A DNA stretch of 64,000 nucleotides from Hyphomicrobiales bacterium (GTDB lineage: Bacteria; Pseudomonadota; Alphaproteobacteria; Rhizobiales; Xanthobacteraceae), in contig PLBP01000032.1 of assembly GCA_003135415.1 (NCBI GenBank), forward strand, positions 31,609 to 95,608, in the 5' to 3' direction. The notes under the pieces are model-generated. The model had not been told where the DNA came from. It searched no databases and saw nothing but the letters and a program-made list of their open reading frames with translations. The position numbers and the translations under genes are program-made. Shown piece after piece: positions 42,601 to 50,561 of this stretch (position 1 is the first letter of the stretch; the number at the start of each line of letters is the position of its first letter).

Positions 42601-43325
42601 TGTCGAGAACCACAAGTGTAACACTTATCGACCGACATACTGAAATCAACAGCTTTTGTTTTCAACGCAATTTCGTACGGTACTCGCTTTTTTATCTTTC
42701 CCTGTATTTCATCGGATTTACCTGTTGTCAGCCGTTGTACATCACTATCGAGTTTAGCTAGCTCAAAATTATCCTTGTCCTTTAGAGTGAAATGGAAGGC
42801 GACCCCATAATCGATGTGCTCAATGGGGGGTGAAGTCCATTCCTTTCCGTCGTTTGCTTGAGACTTTTCTTCTTTTAGATATTTCTCGGGAATTTTTGAT
42901 CGGTCCGGATCACTCATTGTTATGTTTAAAAGATACCCGAATTCTGTTTCCTCGATCGCTGATCCAGTGTCGTTTAGAAACTTTACGTTCCCGGTCGCAT
43001 CAGTAAGAAATGCGAGCGGCAAATCAGCATCGAAAACCTCCGTCGAATAACCGACAGAGTTGCGTAATGGCCCATGGACAACGATTGGACGCCACTGCGT
43101 ATCGACATGAGTACCGAAAATTGGCGGGAGAATACGACCGAGGAAAAAACCCGCGAAGAGGCCCACAATAAGTAAGGCAACGCTTTTAAAATATAATAGT
43201 TTCGACCACATTGAAGTATCCCACCCTGTTCGCGGGTTCTCAACACTAGCATATAGCTGCGGTTTTTGTTTTTGCCCGTAATCGCTTATATGAGACTGAA
43301 ATGTGCACTCGTTATTCTCTGACAA
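42597..43325 (-). CDS. Hypothetical single-span membrane protein with C-terminal CxxC
   Basis: A 242-aa protein: ~48 cytoplasmic residues, one membrane helix (LLYFKSVALLIVGLFAGFFL), and a ~170-residue domain ending in DKCYTCGSRQ. The C-terminal CYTCGS motif and the coupled Cys-rich partner suggest metal binding or disulfide chemistry. The start overlaps the divergent SRAP fragment by 25 bp; a shorter start may be used. No family recognised. Confidence 0.55.
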   Translation of the reverse strand: MSENNECTFQSHISDYGQKQKPQLYASVENPRTGWDTSMWSKLLYFKSVALLIVGLFAGFFLGRILPPIFGTHVDTQWRPIVVHGPLRNSVGYSTEVFDADLPLAFLTDATGNVKFLNDTGSAIEETEFGYLLNITMSDPDRSKIPEKYLKEEKSQANDGKEWTSPPIEHIDYGVAFHFTLKDKDNFELAKLDSDVQRLTTGKSDEIQGKIKKRVPYEIALKTKAVDFSMSVDKCYTCGSRQ

Positions 43326-43528
43326 AGGGACAAGCCGCGATCCTCGCGCTCATTAAGGCGATGAAGGATAACGCGGGTAATGTCCCGCCTATGCCCGCAA
43401 TATATCCAGATGGTGTTGCGCCTGTGGTGCGATCCACCAACAAGGGCACCGAACTAATCAAAATGCGGTGGGGCTTTCCTTCACCGCCGATCTACGGCAA
43501 CCGCCCCGTGGTGGCATCGGCCTCTTGA
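43301..43528 (+). pseudogene. Truncated SRAP (YedK/HMCES-like) gene
   Basis: 75 residues matching the N-terminus of SOS response-associated peptidases: catalytic Cys2 (MCTRYSLTKGQAAI), IYPDGVAPVVR and KMRWGFPSPP. Full-length proteins are ~220-250 aa and include the active-site Glu and His, which are missing here. In the cell these proteins crosslink to abasic sites in single-stranded DNA. It is a remnant. Confidence 0.75.
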
Positions 43529-43597
43529 AAATGGCATATTGAAAATTGTTCTGACCGGCGAACAAAGAGATGGGAAGTAAATAATAGGGGGAAAATC

Positions 43598-44137
43598 ATG
43601 CGCCGTCCGGGCTGGCCCGCCATCTTATGATTCCTAGCTTTTTGTGCCGTATCATACCTGTATTATTTGAAAACATTCGCGTCTAAGCCCGAATGGGAAG
43701 CGCAGATCATGTTTGATCGGAAATTTTTCTTTGATTTCGCCAATATTTCATCCGGTTTTGTCGGCGCTTCGGGAACACTAACTGGGCCGGGCATGGCGTA
43801 TCCAAATAGTACATACGCAATTCATTGCTCCAAAGATCGAAACGAATGCCTAGTCACTTCGATTGAACAGATTGGCGAAAACCAAATCGGCAGACTCGAA
43901 ATGCCCTATGCCTATCCGGTTAAAAAGTGGGATGCTTATGAAGTGATTGCTTCAGACGATTCAGCGTGCATTCGCACCACGATCAGTTTGGTTCGGAAAA
44001 CAGAAGCCGTTATCTGGGTCGAAGAACCTATCAATCAAAGCAATGCGCAATGCAAAGATTCGATAAATTCGATCCGCAAATTCACGCTTGAAGACTCGCT
44101 GGGATACAAAGCGCTTCACAAATCAATTAAAAACTAA
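43598..44137 (+). pseudogene. Hypothetical membrane-anchored protein with a TGA in codon 11
   Basis: ATG at 43598, preceded by GGGGG, opens RRPGWPAIL, then TGA (43628-43630), then in the same frame FLAFCAVSYLYYLKTFASKP and ~150 further residues. A TGG-to-TGA change in an N-terminal membrane helix is the simplest reading. Translation could restart at TTG 43667. The body (e.g. SSGFVGASGTLTGPGMAYPN) matches nothing I know. Confidence 0.5.
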
Positions 44138-44336
44138 CGGCGCTTACGCCATCCCGCCAACAAATCTTTCCGTCTTGTCGTCATAGATTAGCGAAACGCG
44201 CACCGACCCCCGCTCGGCGGCGATACCAGCGGGCAAGCATACGTTTTTTTTCGATCCAAACCGGGAGCGGTTGCGAGCGCTTGCTGGTGACGCGGACCAT
44301 GGTGCACAATTATGCTCCCTCGGATGGGATGAAGCT

Positions 44337-44621
44337 ATGTTGACCGATGAGCAACGCGACGAACTTGAGGCGCATGGTCCCTCAACTGTCCGAACAAAAT
44401 TAATTCCAGCCGGACCCGGTCGGGGTGCAAGTGTGGCTGGCTTCAAATGCGGCGACCTTACGCGCGGTGACGTAGAGGATTGGTTGGTAGTAAAGCATGT
44501 CGAAGAAATGGGCGTGCAAAACAGCACCCTGCGATGGGCGAGGATTGCAGTATGGGCGGGGATCGCAGGTGTGGCCGTCGGTATTGTAGCTGTCGGCGTT
44601 ACTATTTGGCTCGCGAAATAG
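44337..44621 (+). CDS. Small tail-anchored hypothetical protein
   Basis: A 94-aa protein: LTDEQRDELEAHGPSTVRTK, then ASVAGFKCGDLTRGDVEDWL and a C-terminal membrane helix (IAVWAGIAGVAVGIVAVGVT). The composition of the opposite-strand frame is not protein-like, so this strand is preferred. The layout (short helical domain plus tail anchor) is common in rhizobial accessory proteins. Confidence 0.5.
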   Translation: MLTDEQRDELEAHGPSTVRTKLIPAGPGRGASVAGFKCGDLTRGDVEDWLVVKHVEEMGVQNSTLRWARIAVWAGIAGVAVGIVAVGVTIWLAK

Positions 44622-44639
44622 TAGTCAGGAGGTTTCACC

Positions 44640-45158
44640 ATGTTAGATTACTGGCGCGGAAAACTCGATGGGATAAAGTCAGCGACTACGGAAATTATTA
44701 GAGGAGTGAGTCATCACTACGAGAATGAGAGAAAGAAACTTCCAGAAAATGTGTCTGACACGATCGATAAGATGAGGGCGCAAACGGAGAATGTGAAGAC
44801 CGCGAAGGAGAAATGTGGCGCATACGATATATGGTTGTGGAACCTCGGGAGTGCCATTGGAGAAGCCTGTTGGCAGGACGGTCATGACGCCGGACAACGC
44901 TGGACCGAGCCTCAGAAAGGCAAGATACGAATCGATTTATCGGTTGAGGAGTTGATGCAGGTGAGTTGGCTGGCGCACTGTGGATTTCAACATTGCATGA
45001 ATGATCAGTTCGACGGGTTCGAAAACAAGCAGAATGCAGAAAAAGCACAAGTTGCAATCGGAAGGCTTGAGTTTCACATCCCGCGCGAAATGCGAGGAGA
45101 CGACCCTCATGCACAATCATTTAACCGGCAAACGATGATTTGGGGACGTTGGCCCTAG
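44640..45158 (+). CDS. Hypothetical protein
   Basis: A 172-aa soluble protein with AGGAGG 8 bp upstream of the ATG and 18 bp after the tail-anchored gene, so both are probably one operon. The first ~60 residues are helical and charged (VSDTIDKMRAQTENVKTAKE); then CGAYDIWLWNLGSAIGEACW and WLAHCGFQHCMND, an unusual Trp/Cys/His-rich stretch. No family recognised. Confidence 0.55.
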   Translation: MLDYWRGKLDGIKSATTEIIRGVSHHYENERKKLPENVSDTIDKMRAQTENVKTAKEKCGAYDIWLWNLGSAIGEACWQDGHDAGQRWTEPQKGKIRIDLSVEELMQVSWLAHCGFQHCMNDQFDGFENKQNAEKAQVAIGRLEFHIPREMRGDDPHAQSFNRQTMIWGRWP

Positions 45159-45270
45159 GAAAATAGACAGTGAAACTACGCTTACGCTAACGTCCTATTG
45201 TTTCACGATCATTGAAATTTTGGGGCGGCTGGCCCGCGCAATTCGCGGCGGCCGGGAAGGGCTCGCGCCT

Positions 45271-45984
45271 CTAGGTCTGTGTCCCGCGCAACGCGCGGCG
45301 AAGCAATTGCCCTAATAACTTATAGGCATCTTTTACATTCATTGGTTCTTTTGGACGTTCAAACTTGCGTTTCGCGTGCCGAGCCCAGTTGGAAGTCTGT
45401 TTAAGCCGCTCGACCTCACGTTTCGGCTCCCAAGCTAATGCCAAGAACTCACGTTCCCCTCCGGCTCTAAGAAACAGACATTCCAACGCCTTGTAGATGT
45501 CAAACCAGTCGGCGCCTTTTCCGAAATACATAACAGCGTCGTCAAGCAATTCATCGTCATCGACACTTGCCGCCCAACGCTGAACCTCGCTGGGTTGTGG
45601 CGCAGGTGGAGGAAGCGGCTTGCCATCCGGTCCGAACGCTGTGGCGTAAGCACGCGCTTTAGCTCCTCGGAGTTCAATGCTCCCCGCTTCTGCGAACATA
45701 GTTCGGTGCTGCTTGCCATCTAACGTAAATTGGATGACGCCGCCGAACCGGATCGGTCTTGCCCGTTGCGATAATGCGATAACCCCATTTAGTCGCTCGA
45801 TATGAGCAAGCGCGCGATCACGGACCTCGTCCACCGACGCCAGTTCGTCAAGCGAGGCGGAGCGAAGTACAGTCTCGCCACGGTGTATTTCCCACGGGTC
45901 GAAAGGTTCTTTCAAGGTATCCGCCCAATCCCCTAAGTCCGTTGGCTCGCCTTGAACGATCGCTCCCCACCCCGGTTTTGGCAT
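45271..45984 (-). CDS. Hypothetical protein
   Basis: A 237-aa soluble protein with LGDWADTLKEPFDPWEIHRG near the start, a Pro-rich hinge (GKPLPPPAPQPSE) and a basic C-terminal helical part (WARHAKRKFERPKEPMN). The segment DDAVMYFGKGADWFDIYKAL may be a domain core. It stands alone on this strand; no family recognised. Confidence 0.55.
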   Translation of the reverse strand: MPKPGWGAIVQGEPTDLGDWADTLKEPFDPWEIHRGETVLRSASLDELASVDEVRDRALAHIERLNGVIALSQRARPIRFGGVIQFTLDGKQHRTMFAEAGSIELRGAKARAYATAFGPDGKPLPPPAPQPSEVQRWAASVDDDELLDDAVMYFGKGADWFDIYKALECLFLRAGGEREFLALAWEPKREVERLKQTSNWARHAKRKFERPKEPMNVKDAYKLLGQLLRRALRGTQT

Positions 45985-46213
45985 GTTGCCTAACCTCCGT
46001 GATCTGCCCTTCGCTCTACCCTACACCATACCGCTCGCGGCTGGATTCGTCCTTGGGTCGGACGACTTTGAGCACGCCTTTGGCGACTCACGTCTTGATA
46101 ATCGCCTTAATCCGCCCCGTCATTTCTTCATTCCTGAAAACGACGCGAGATAATCTTTCTCAGAATAATTTCGTAGGCGTGGGATTAAATTGAAATACTT
46201 ATTATGCCGATTC

Positions 46214-46705
46214 TCACGACAACCCATTTGGGGAGTCTTTCGGAAATCGAATTCTCGCTTCCGCCCATCTCTCTACGGGGTTTTTAAATTTGTTTCGGCG
46301 CTTAAGTCTCCTATCTTCTTCGTGGGTGATTACCGCCATTTTCCAGTATCGCTTAATTAGTCGAGCCATGTTGGGTGCGTTGAGGCGACGTCTCTTATGC
46401 AGTTCTCTCACGAATCCTGCGAACTGTCGGCGTGGCGTGCCGTGTTCGACACGAAGGTATGTGCCAGTCGGTACATTGGGTTTAGCCCTATGCTCTCGGC
46501 GCGCTGCAATCGACCATCGGTCAGAGGGCACTCTCTTTGGATGCCAGACATTTGCTTTTCCATCTTCGTGCGTCATTGCATAGACATCTGCGATCAATTC
46601 AAGGAGTCTGATCGCGTGGTTCAATGACATTCCCGCGGCGATTTGTTCGTTAATGTGTCGACAAGCCAGTTGAAGTTGACGAATCGTCGGTTTGTTCTTG
46701 CTCAT
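46214..46705 (-). CDS. Hypothetical basic protein
   Basis: A 163-aa Arg/Lys-rich protein, predicted largely helical (SKNKPTIRQLQLACRHINEQ, SLNHAIRLLELIADVYAMTH, KRRRLNAPNMARLIKRYWKM). The basic charge could mean nucleic-acid binding. No family recognised. Confidence 0.5.
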   Translation of the reverse strand: MSKNKPTIRQLQLACRHINEQIAAGMSLNHAIRLLELIADVYAMTHEDGKANVWHPKRVPSDRWSIAARREHRAKPNVPTGTYLRVEHGTPRRQFAGFVRELHKRRRLNAPNMARLIKRYWKMAVITHEEDRRLKRRNKFKNPVERWAEARIRFPKDSPNGLS

Positions 46706-46815
46706 GACCGTCCATCACGAAAAGTCGCTTCGCGCAGTATTGTTTTCCTGTCTATCTATAGCGTTATTCTATAGTGCAGAACTCTTCCAGAGGGCCGATT
46801 CCAAATATAGCCAGT

Positions 46816-47148
46816 CTAACTCTTTAGGGCGTTGGCCCGCCGGAATGACGCGAGGTATGCATCTGCCGAAACAATGCTCGGCCATTTTTCTTGAAACATT
46901 TGGAACGACATTGGTCTACCTTCAAAGACGGCTTCCCACGAGTCCATTCCTAGCCACTCGCCTCTCATAAAAATTCGACTCTCTCCATTCGATTCGATAA
47001 CGACCGGGCCGTCATCAACTTCCCAAAGCTGCATCGATGAAAGCGAGCGTCTATTGCCGGACATAGTCTCAATTACCTCCATGCGATCGGGTAGCGTATA
47101 AAATCGTGGATCGACTCCTTTTTGCGTATTTCGTTTTTTTGTGCTCAT
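46816..47148 (-). CDS. Hypothetical protein
   Basis: A 110-aa soluble protein with PDRMEVIETMSGNRRSLSSM, RIFMRGEWLGMDSWEAV and a short basic N-terminus (STKKRNTQKG). GAGAGG precedes the ATG. No family recognised. Confidence 0.5.
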   Translation of the reverse strand: MSTKKRNTQKGVDPRFYTLPDRMEVIETMSGNRRSLSSMQLWEVDDGPVVIESNGESRIFMRGEWLGMDSWEAVFEGRPMSFQMFQEKWPSIVSADAYLASFRRANALKS

Positions 47149-47282
47149 TTTTCCTCTCTTTCAAATCGACGGGGTGAAACGTCTCGCGCACTGACCTTCA
47201 TAGTTTCGTGTATTGTGTTCGGCTGAATATGATTCAGAAGCCCGTCTCTTGCCGCGCAGATCCAGGCGTTAACCTGCAAGTT

Positions 47283-47432
47283 TCAAGAGCGGTTAAGGCA
47301 ATCAATCCTTAGCCGATCAACAAATCCAAGATAGCTCCGCTCGATCGGCATGAGCGTTGCGGCGCGCCCGATAAGCGGCGCATATGCGAACGCAATGCAT
47401 AGATCGATCAGAAATTTGCGGCGGCTAGACAT
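47283..47432 (-). CDS. Small protein with Tat-like SRRKFL start
   Basis: A 49-aa ORF: SSRRKFLIDLCIAFAYAPLI, then GRAATLMPIERSYLGFVDRL. The SRRxFL motif followed by a hydrophobic run resembles a twin-arginine signal, and similar small proteins occur in rhizobia. A hairpin with the ribosome-binding GGAG in its stem lies immediately before the ATG. Confidence 0.55.
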   Translation of the reverse strand: MSSRRKFLIDLCIAFAYAPLIGRAATLMPIERSYLGFVDRLRIDCLNRS

Positions 47433-47467
47433 GAAAAAACCCTCTCCGGATCGACCCGAGGAGGGTT
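47433..47467. promoter_or_regulatory. Hairpin overlapping the ribosome-binding site of the 49-aa gene
   Basis: On the minus strand AACCCTC...GAGGGTT forms a stem, with a bulged CTCGG/CCGGAG extension, followed by a T-run and the ATG one base later. It looks like an intrinsic terminator or a translation-blocking leader structure. Confidence 0.45.
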
Positions 47468-47635
47468 GGCACTCATGCGACCCGTTTAGTTGCCTTTTGG
47501 CCGCATCCCCTTGCGGGAACCACCTTGCCCGGCTGGCAGGTTGGCGAGGGCGTCAGCCCTACTCGTGATGCATTGTCTCGATTGAGATATGATCGTTCGC
47601 CGCCGTCCCGCAAGTCGGTTGCAGAAAATAATTGT

Positions 47636-47887
47636 TCAGGCCTCAGGCAGATGGGACCAATCAATCAATTCAGGCATTTCTGCCGCAGAGGTCAGTGCCG
47701 CCGACAAGCGGCGAAGATCATTCATGAGCGCGCCGACTCGCTCACTGACTGGTAGAGGATTTGTTGGTGTAGTTGTTACATGCGCCTCTAAACCATCGCA
47801 GAAAACCTGAAACGTAAATTCGCGGATATTCTCCGAGCCATCTTCTTTGGCCCGAAGAACTAAGATTTTGATGGCCTGTTCTGGCAT
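47636..47887 (-). CDS. Small hypothetical protein
   Basis: An 83-aa protein (PEQAIKILVLRAKEDGSENI, then REFTFQVFCDGLEAHVTTTP and SERVGALMNDLRRLSAALTS). ATG at 47887 has GGGGAG upstream and is preferred over 47920. It looks like a small alpha/beta domain. No family recognised. Confidence 0.5.
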   Translation of the reverse strand: MPEQAIKILVLRAKEDGSENIREFTFQVFCDGLEAHVTTTPTNPLPVSERVGALMNDLRRLSAALTSAAEMPELIDWSHLPEA

Positions 47888-47954
47888 GGCGGTCTCCCCA
47901 ACTTGAGTCCAATATCTCACAAATCGATGATTATGACGAAGGAGCCCGAGCGGA

Positions 47955-48040
47955 TGACTTCTGTTTCTGGCATTAGCCGATATGCCAACTCATTCGTCCG
48001 ATGTCCGCTTTTGACCCGAAGCGGACATCCATGACACGGC
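47955..48040. repeat. Dispersed island repeat, copy E
   Basis: Contains TTCTGGCATTAGCCGATATGCC and a perfect palindrome at 48001-48028 (ATGTCCGCTT ... AAGCGGACAT, loop TTGACCCG). The best-preserved hairpin of the family. Followed by a terminator-like hairpin at 48051. Confidence 0.75.
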
Positions 48041-48050
48041 TGCCAAACAG

Positions 48051-48076
48051 AAAGCCCCGGACAATGCCGGGGCTTT
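48051..48076. terminator. Perfect hairpin after repeat copy E
   Basis: AAAGCCCCGG / CCGGGGCTTT with loop ACAATG, a 10-bp stem. The same hairpin with one mismatch lies at 37550-37574, and a broken one at ~49020, so it travels with the repeat family. Confidence 0.65.
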
Positions 48077-48181
48077 GAATTTCATGCGTTCGATGTTGGA
48101 TCAAACTGTCGCGCTAACTGGGCCGTCGTAGTGCATTGGGCCAGGAGCCACGAACCGAGTGTTTAGCTTCTTGCCGAGGAA

Positions 48182-48682
48182 TTATTCGACTCGCTCTAGA
48201 GTCCACATGTTAACAACTTCCTTTCCGTCGAGCGAGCTTTTGATCGGAGCCGACGTGACCATCAACTTATTGCCACTTGTCTCGAAAGTACGAACTTCAT
48301 CGGTGCCGGTCCGGGATTGGATCCACGAGGCTTCGTAATGAAAAATAATCTTGTTGCCCTCAACCTTGTAGGTGCCACTGAATGCAGCCATGGTTTTGAA
48401 CAGCTCAACTCGTTCAGCGTCAGTAGGATCACGTCCCGCCGGGGCTTTGCGGTAATCTTTGACCACAAGGTGCACCATGTGCCCGTTTCGGGAAAAGCTG
48501 GTGTAACCCCCCGGATGTTCTCCGTAGGGTAGCCTCGTCTGGCCGGTTTCCACTACCTTGGCCGTGAAGCTGGCCATCTTCCATACCCCAACGATCGACG
48601 CTGGTGCGTCCTCTGCTATCGCTAACGCCGCCGATGTAAGAAAAGCCAAAAAACCCACTGCTGACGCTAAACCACGCACCAT
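48182..48682 (-). CDS. Exported lipocalin-like protein
   Basis: A 166-aa protein: signal peptide (residues 1-23, ending ALAIAED), then a lipocalin-like beta barrel of the Lipocalin_5 type: ASIVGVWKMASFTAKVVETG, HPGGYTSFSRNGHMVHLVV, FSGTYKVEGNKIIFHYEASW and FETSGNKLMVTSAPIK. Members are of unknown function. ATG at 48682 has GGGAGGA upstream. Confidence 0.8.
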   Translation of the reverse strand: MVRGLASAVGFLAFLTSAALAIAEDAPASIVGVWKMASFTAKVVETGQTRLPYGEHPGGYTSFSRNGHMVHLVVKDYRKAPAGRDPTDAERVELFKTMAAFSGTYKVEGNKIIFHYEASWIQSRTGTDEVRTFETSGNKLMVTSAPIKSSLDGKEVVNMWTLERVE

Positions 48683-48874
48683 GATTTCCTCCCTGACAAA
48701 AGCGAAAAATCGGGCGCTGCATTCGATAAGCAATTAGATTTTCTCTAGCCCGAGATTAAGACTCAGCCGATGCCATTTGAGAGTCAAGCAAGGCCGCGTT
48801 GTGCAGCGCAATTCATCTTTGAACAATCCCGCGTGCTGAAAGGTAAAACAATACTAAGTGAAGTGGGAGTTAGA

Positions 48875-49015
48875 GATCTGTTCCTGGCACTTAGCCGACA
48901 TCCCGCCTCAACCGCTATTTGGTCGCTAACGGACCAAGAGCGGACATTGATTGGCTCTGGCGCGGAATGCGTCTGTCGCGAATGACCCAAAGCGGACTTC
49001 CGCGACGCGGCCATT
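48875..49015. repeat. Dispersed island repeat, copy F
   Basis: TGGCACTTAGCCGACATCCC, AGAGCGGACATTGATTGGC and ATGACCCAAAGCGGACTTCC; nearly identical in order and sequence to copy A. It fills the gap between the lipocalin-like gene and the next small gene, together with a broken copy of the 48051 hairpin. Confidence 0.7.
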
Positions 49016-49058
49016 AAACAAAAAGCCCCGGACGATGCCGAACGCTCGCGAGGGGCAG

Positions 49059-49166
49059 CTATAGCCAGCTCGACGCCCAAGCTAAAAACACGGTGAATTG
49101 GCCCGGGTAGACCAGAAAATAAATAATGATCGCTACCGGAGCCACGAGCAGAAGGAAGTCACGCAT
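49059..49166 (-). CDS. 35-aa hydrophobic membrane peptide
   Basis: ATG at 49166 opens RDFLLLVAPVAIIIYFLVYP followed by GQFTVFLAWASSWL, i.e. one long membrane helix and a short amphipathic end. Similar short peptides occur in rhizobial genomes. GGAGC-N16-CGTG upstream is one base off the EcfG-like variant. Confidence 0.5.
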   Translation of the reverse strand: MRDFLLLVAPVAIIIYFLVYPGQFTVFLAWASSWL

Positions 49167-49338
49167 GGCGGCCACCTACAGGCACGTCGCGCCCACCAGT
49201 ATGCTCCGAATGAACTGGTGGCGCTAGGAGATAGGTGTTGCGTCCTGCTCAGCGTGGAGCCTCAGAGTGCGTGCATTGCGGGCTTGTGTTTCGCAGATTT
49301 AAAGCGCCCCCTATTGGGTGCAGCCAAGGCATTGACCT

Positions 49339-49494
49339 ATGGCAGACAAGATTCTTCGGCCGCCCAATTGTCGAAGGTGCGCGGCTGAGATGGTCGAAAA
49401 ATCCAGCATACTGATACCCGGTACTAAAAAGTACCGCGTAACTTTCGTTTGTGAAAAATGCGGCATTGAAACGGTTGTGACCGCCAAAGAATAG
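49339..49494 (+). CDS. Small zinc-ribbon protein
   Basis: A 51-aa protein with two CxxC knuckles (NCRRCAAEM and VCEKCGIET) separated by ~25 residues, a classic zinc ribbon. It lies 70 bp before the PilZ gene on the same strand. Confidence 0.6.
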   Translation: MADKILRPPNCRRCAAEMVEKSSILIPGTKKYRVTFVCEKCGIETVVTAKE

Positions 49495-49564
49495 CGCTGC
49501 GGCTCGCGTGTACTTCGTTGCCACGGCGAGAATCCACGCCGAGCGTTTGCGTGGGGGATGCCCA

Positions 49565-49807
49565 ATGGAAGAGCAACGAAAAGAACCCAGACAACGCACA
49601 TCGAAGCCGGCAAAGATCATTGTCGATGGCAAGTCGGCGATCGATTGTAAGGTCCGCAATCTCACCCACAAAGGCGCGAGTTTAGAGGTAGGCAGTGTCG
49701 TTGGTATTCCTGCCATGTTCGAGCTTTCTATTCCGGTCGATAATTTGACGCGCAAATGCCGAGTCAAGTGGAGGAAATCAAACCAGATCGGCATTTGCTT
49801 TATCTGA
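49565..49807 (+). CDS. PilZ-domain-like protein (island 2 copy)
   Basis: An 80-aa paralogue of the island 1 protein 36576-36818, sharing LELSIPVDNLTRKCRV-type and NLTHKGASLEVGSVVGIP segments with few changes. The RxxxR part is RKEPRQRTSKPAKI, and the D/NxSxxG motif again has Thr. ATG at 49565 is preferred as it matches the paralogue's length exactly. Confidence 0.75.
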   Translation: MEEQRKEPRQRTSKPAKIIVDGKSAIDCKVRNLTHKGASLEVGSVVGIPAMFELSIPVDNLTRKCRVKWRKSNQIGICFI

Positions 49808-50039
49808 GCCATATCACTGCGACAACTTGACTGTTGTCCCGGCGCATCGAGGTATCCCGCTGGACAGCCGCGCGAAAAACAACCCCGGTTAGCAAGCGTC
49901 TGGCGTCGGTGAGGACAAGAGGACGTCTCCGCTTGACCATTCGTTATCGAGATCAGGTGTTCCGGCTTATCGTCACGACGGTCGGCGAAGTCGGGAGCGC
50001 GGACAGCTTCTGAGCGATAAGTTTGATCGGGGAGAGTGC

Positions 50040-50377
50040 ATGTTCAAAGAACGCCTCCGCCAGGCCCTCTTAGATCAGGCCCGGACTGGAACCCCATGAC
50101 GTACAAAGAGCTAGCCGACCGCCTCGGACTTGAACCGCCGCCGACAATTCACCGCCTCAGTGAGACACTCGAGACCCTCATGAAGGACGACGTCGCCGCC
50201 AATCGCCCGATGTTGGCCGCGCTTTGCGTGAGCAAGATGCGGCCCGGCATTCCTGCCCGCGGGTTCTTCCTGGAGGCTGAGATTCTGGGGGTATTTTCTG
50301 GCGACCCGGCGGGCCCGGAGGCTCGTGCCTTCCACACGAACGAACTGCAACGTGTGCTTTCATTCTATGGAAGCTAA
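50040..50377 (+). pseudogene. Hypothetical regulator-like protein with a one-base frameshift
   Basis: ATG at 50040 (GGAGAG upstream) encodes FKERLRQALLDQARTGTP and then TGA; the neighbouring frame takes over at once with MTYKELADRLGLEPPPTIHR and ~90 more residues to 50377. Read together they give one ~112-aa protein with a helix-turn-helix-like YKELADRLGL segment. The shift falls in a run of four C (50092-50095), where five would restore the frame. Alternatively the second part is made alone from ATG 50096. Confidence 0.6.
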
Positions 50378-50382
50378 CGTCC

Positions 50383-50515
50383 GGATCTGGCACTTCGCGT
50401 CAATTCGGGCCCATGCTTTGAGAGGTCGCTATTGGACTAACAACGGACAAAGGTCGGCACGGGCGCTGAATGGCTAGGTCGTGAATGACCCAAAGCGGAC
50501 ATTCAATAACGCGAG
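50383..50515. repeat. Dispersed island repeat, copy G (degenerate)
   Basis: TCTGGCACTTCGCGTCAATTC, then GGTCGCTATTGGAC and ATGACCCAAAGCGGACATTC, in the family order. Confidence 0.6.
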
Positions 50516-50561
50516 GTCTGTCCGAGCGCTGTTACAATTGTAGGAAAATGTGCATTTAGCG

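Noticed and set aside
44144..44641. 165-aa minus-strand frame opposite the tail-anchored gene
   Set aside because: Composition (Pro/Thr/Ser/Arg runs) is not protein-like, whereas the plus strand gives a helical domain, a membrane anchor and an operon with the next gene.
45983..46153. 56-aa plus-strand ORF overlapping the start of the 45984 gene
   Set aside because: No ribosome-binding site, it occupies the promoter region of the divergent gene, and no family similarity was recognised.
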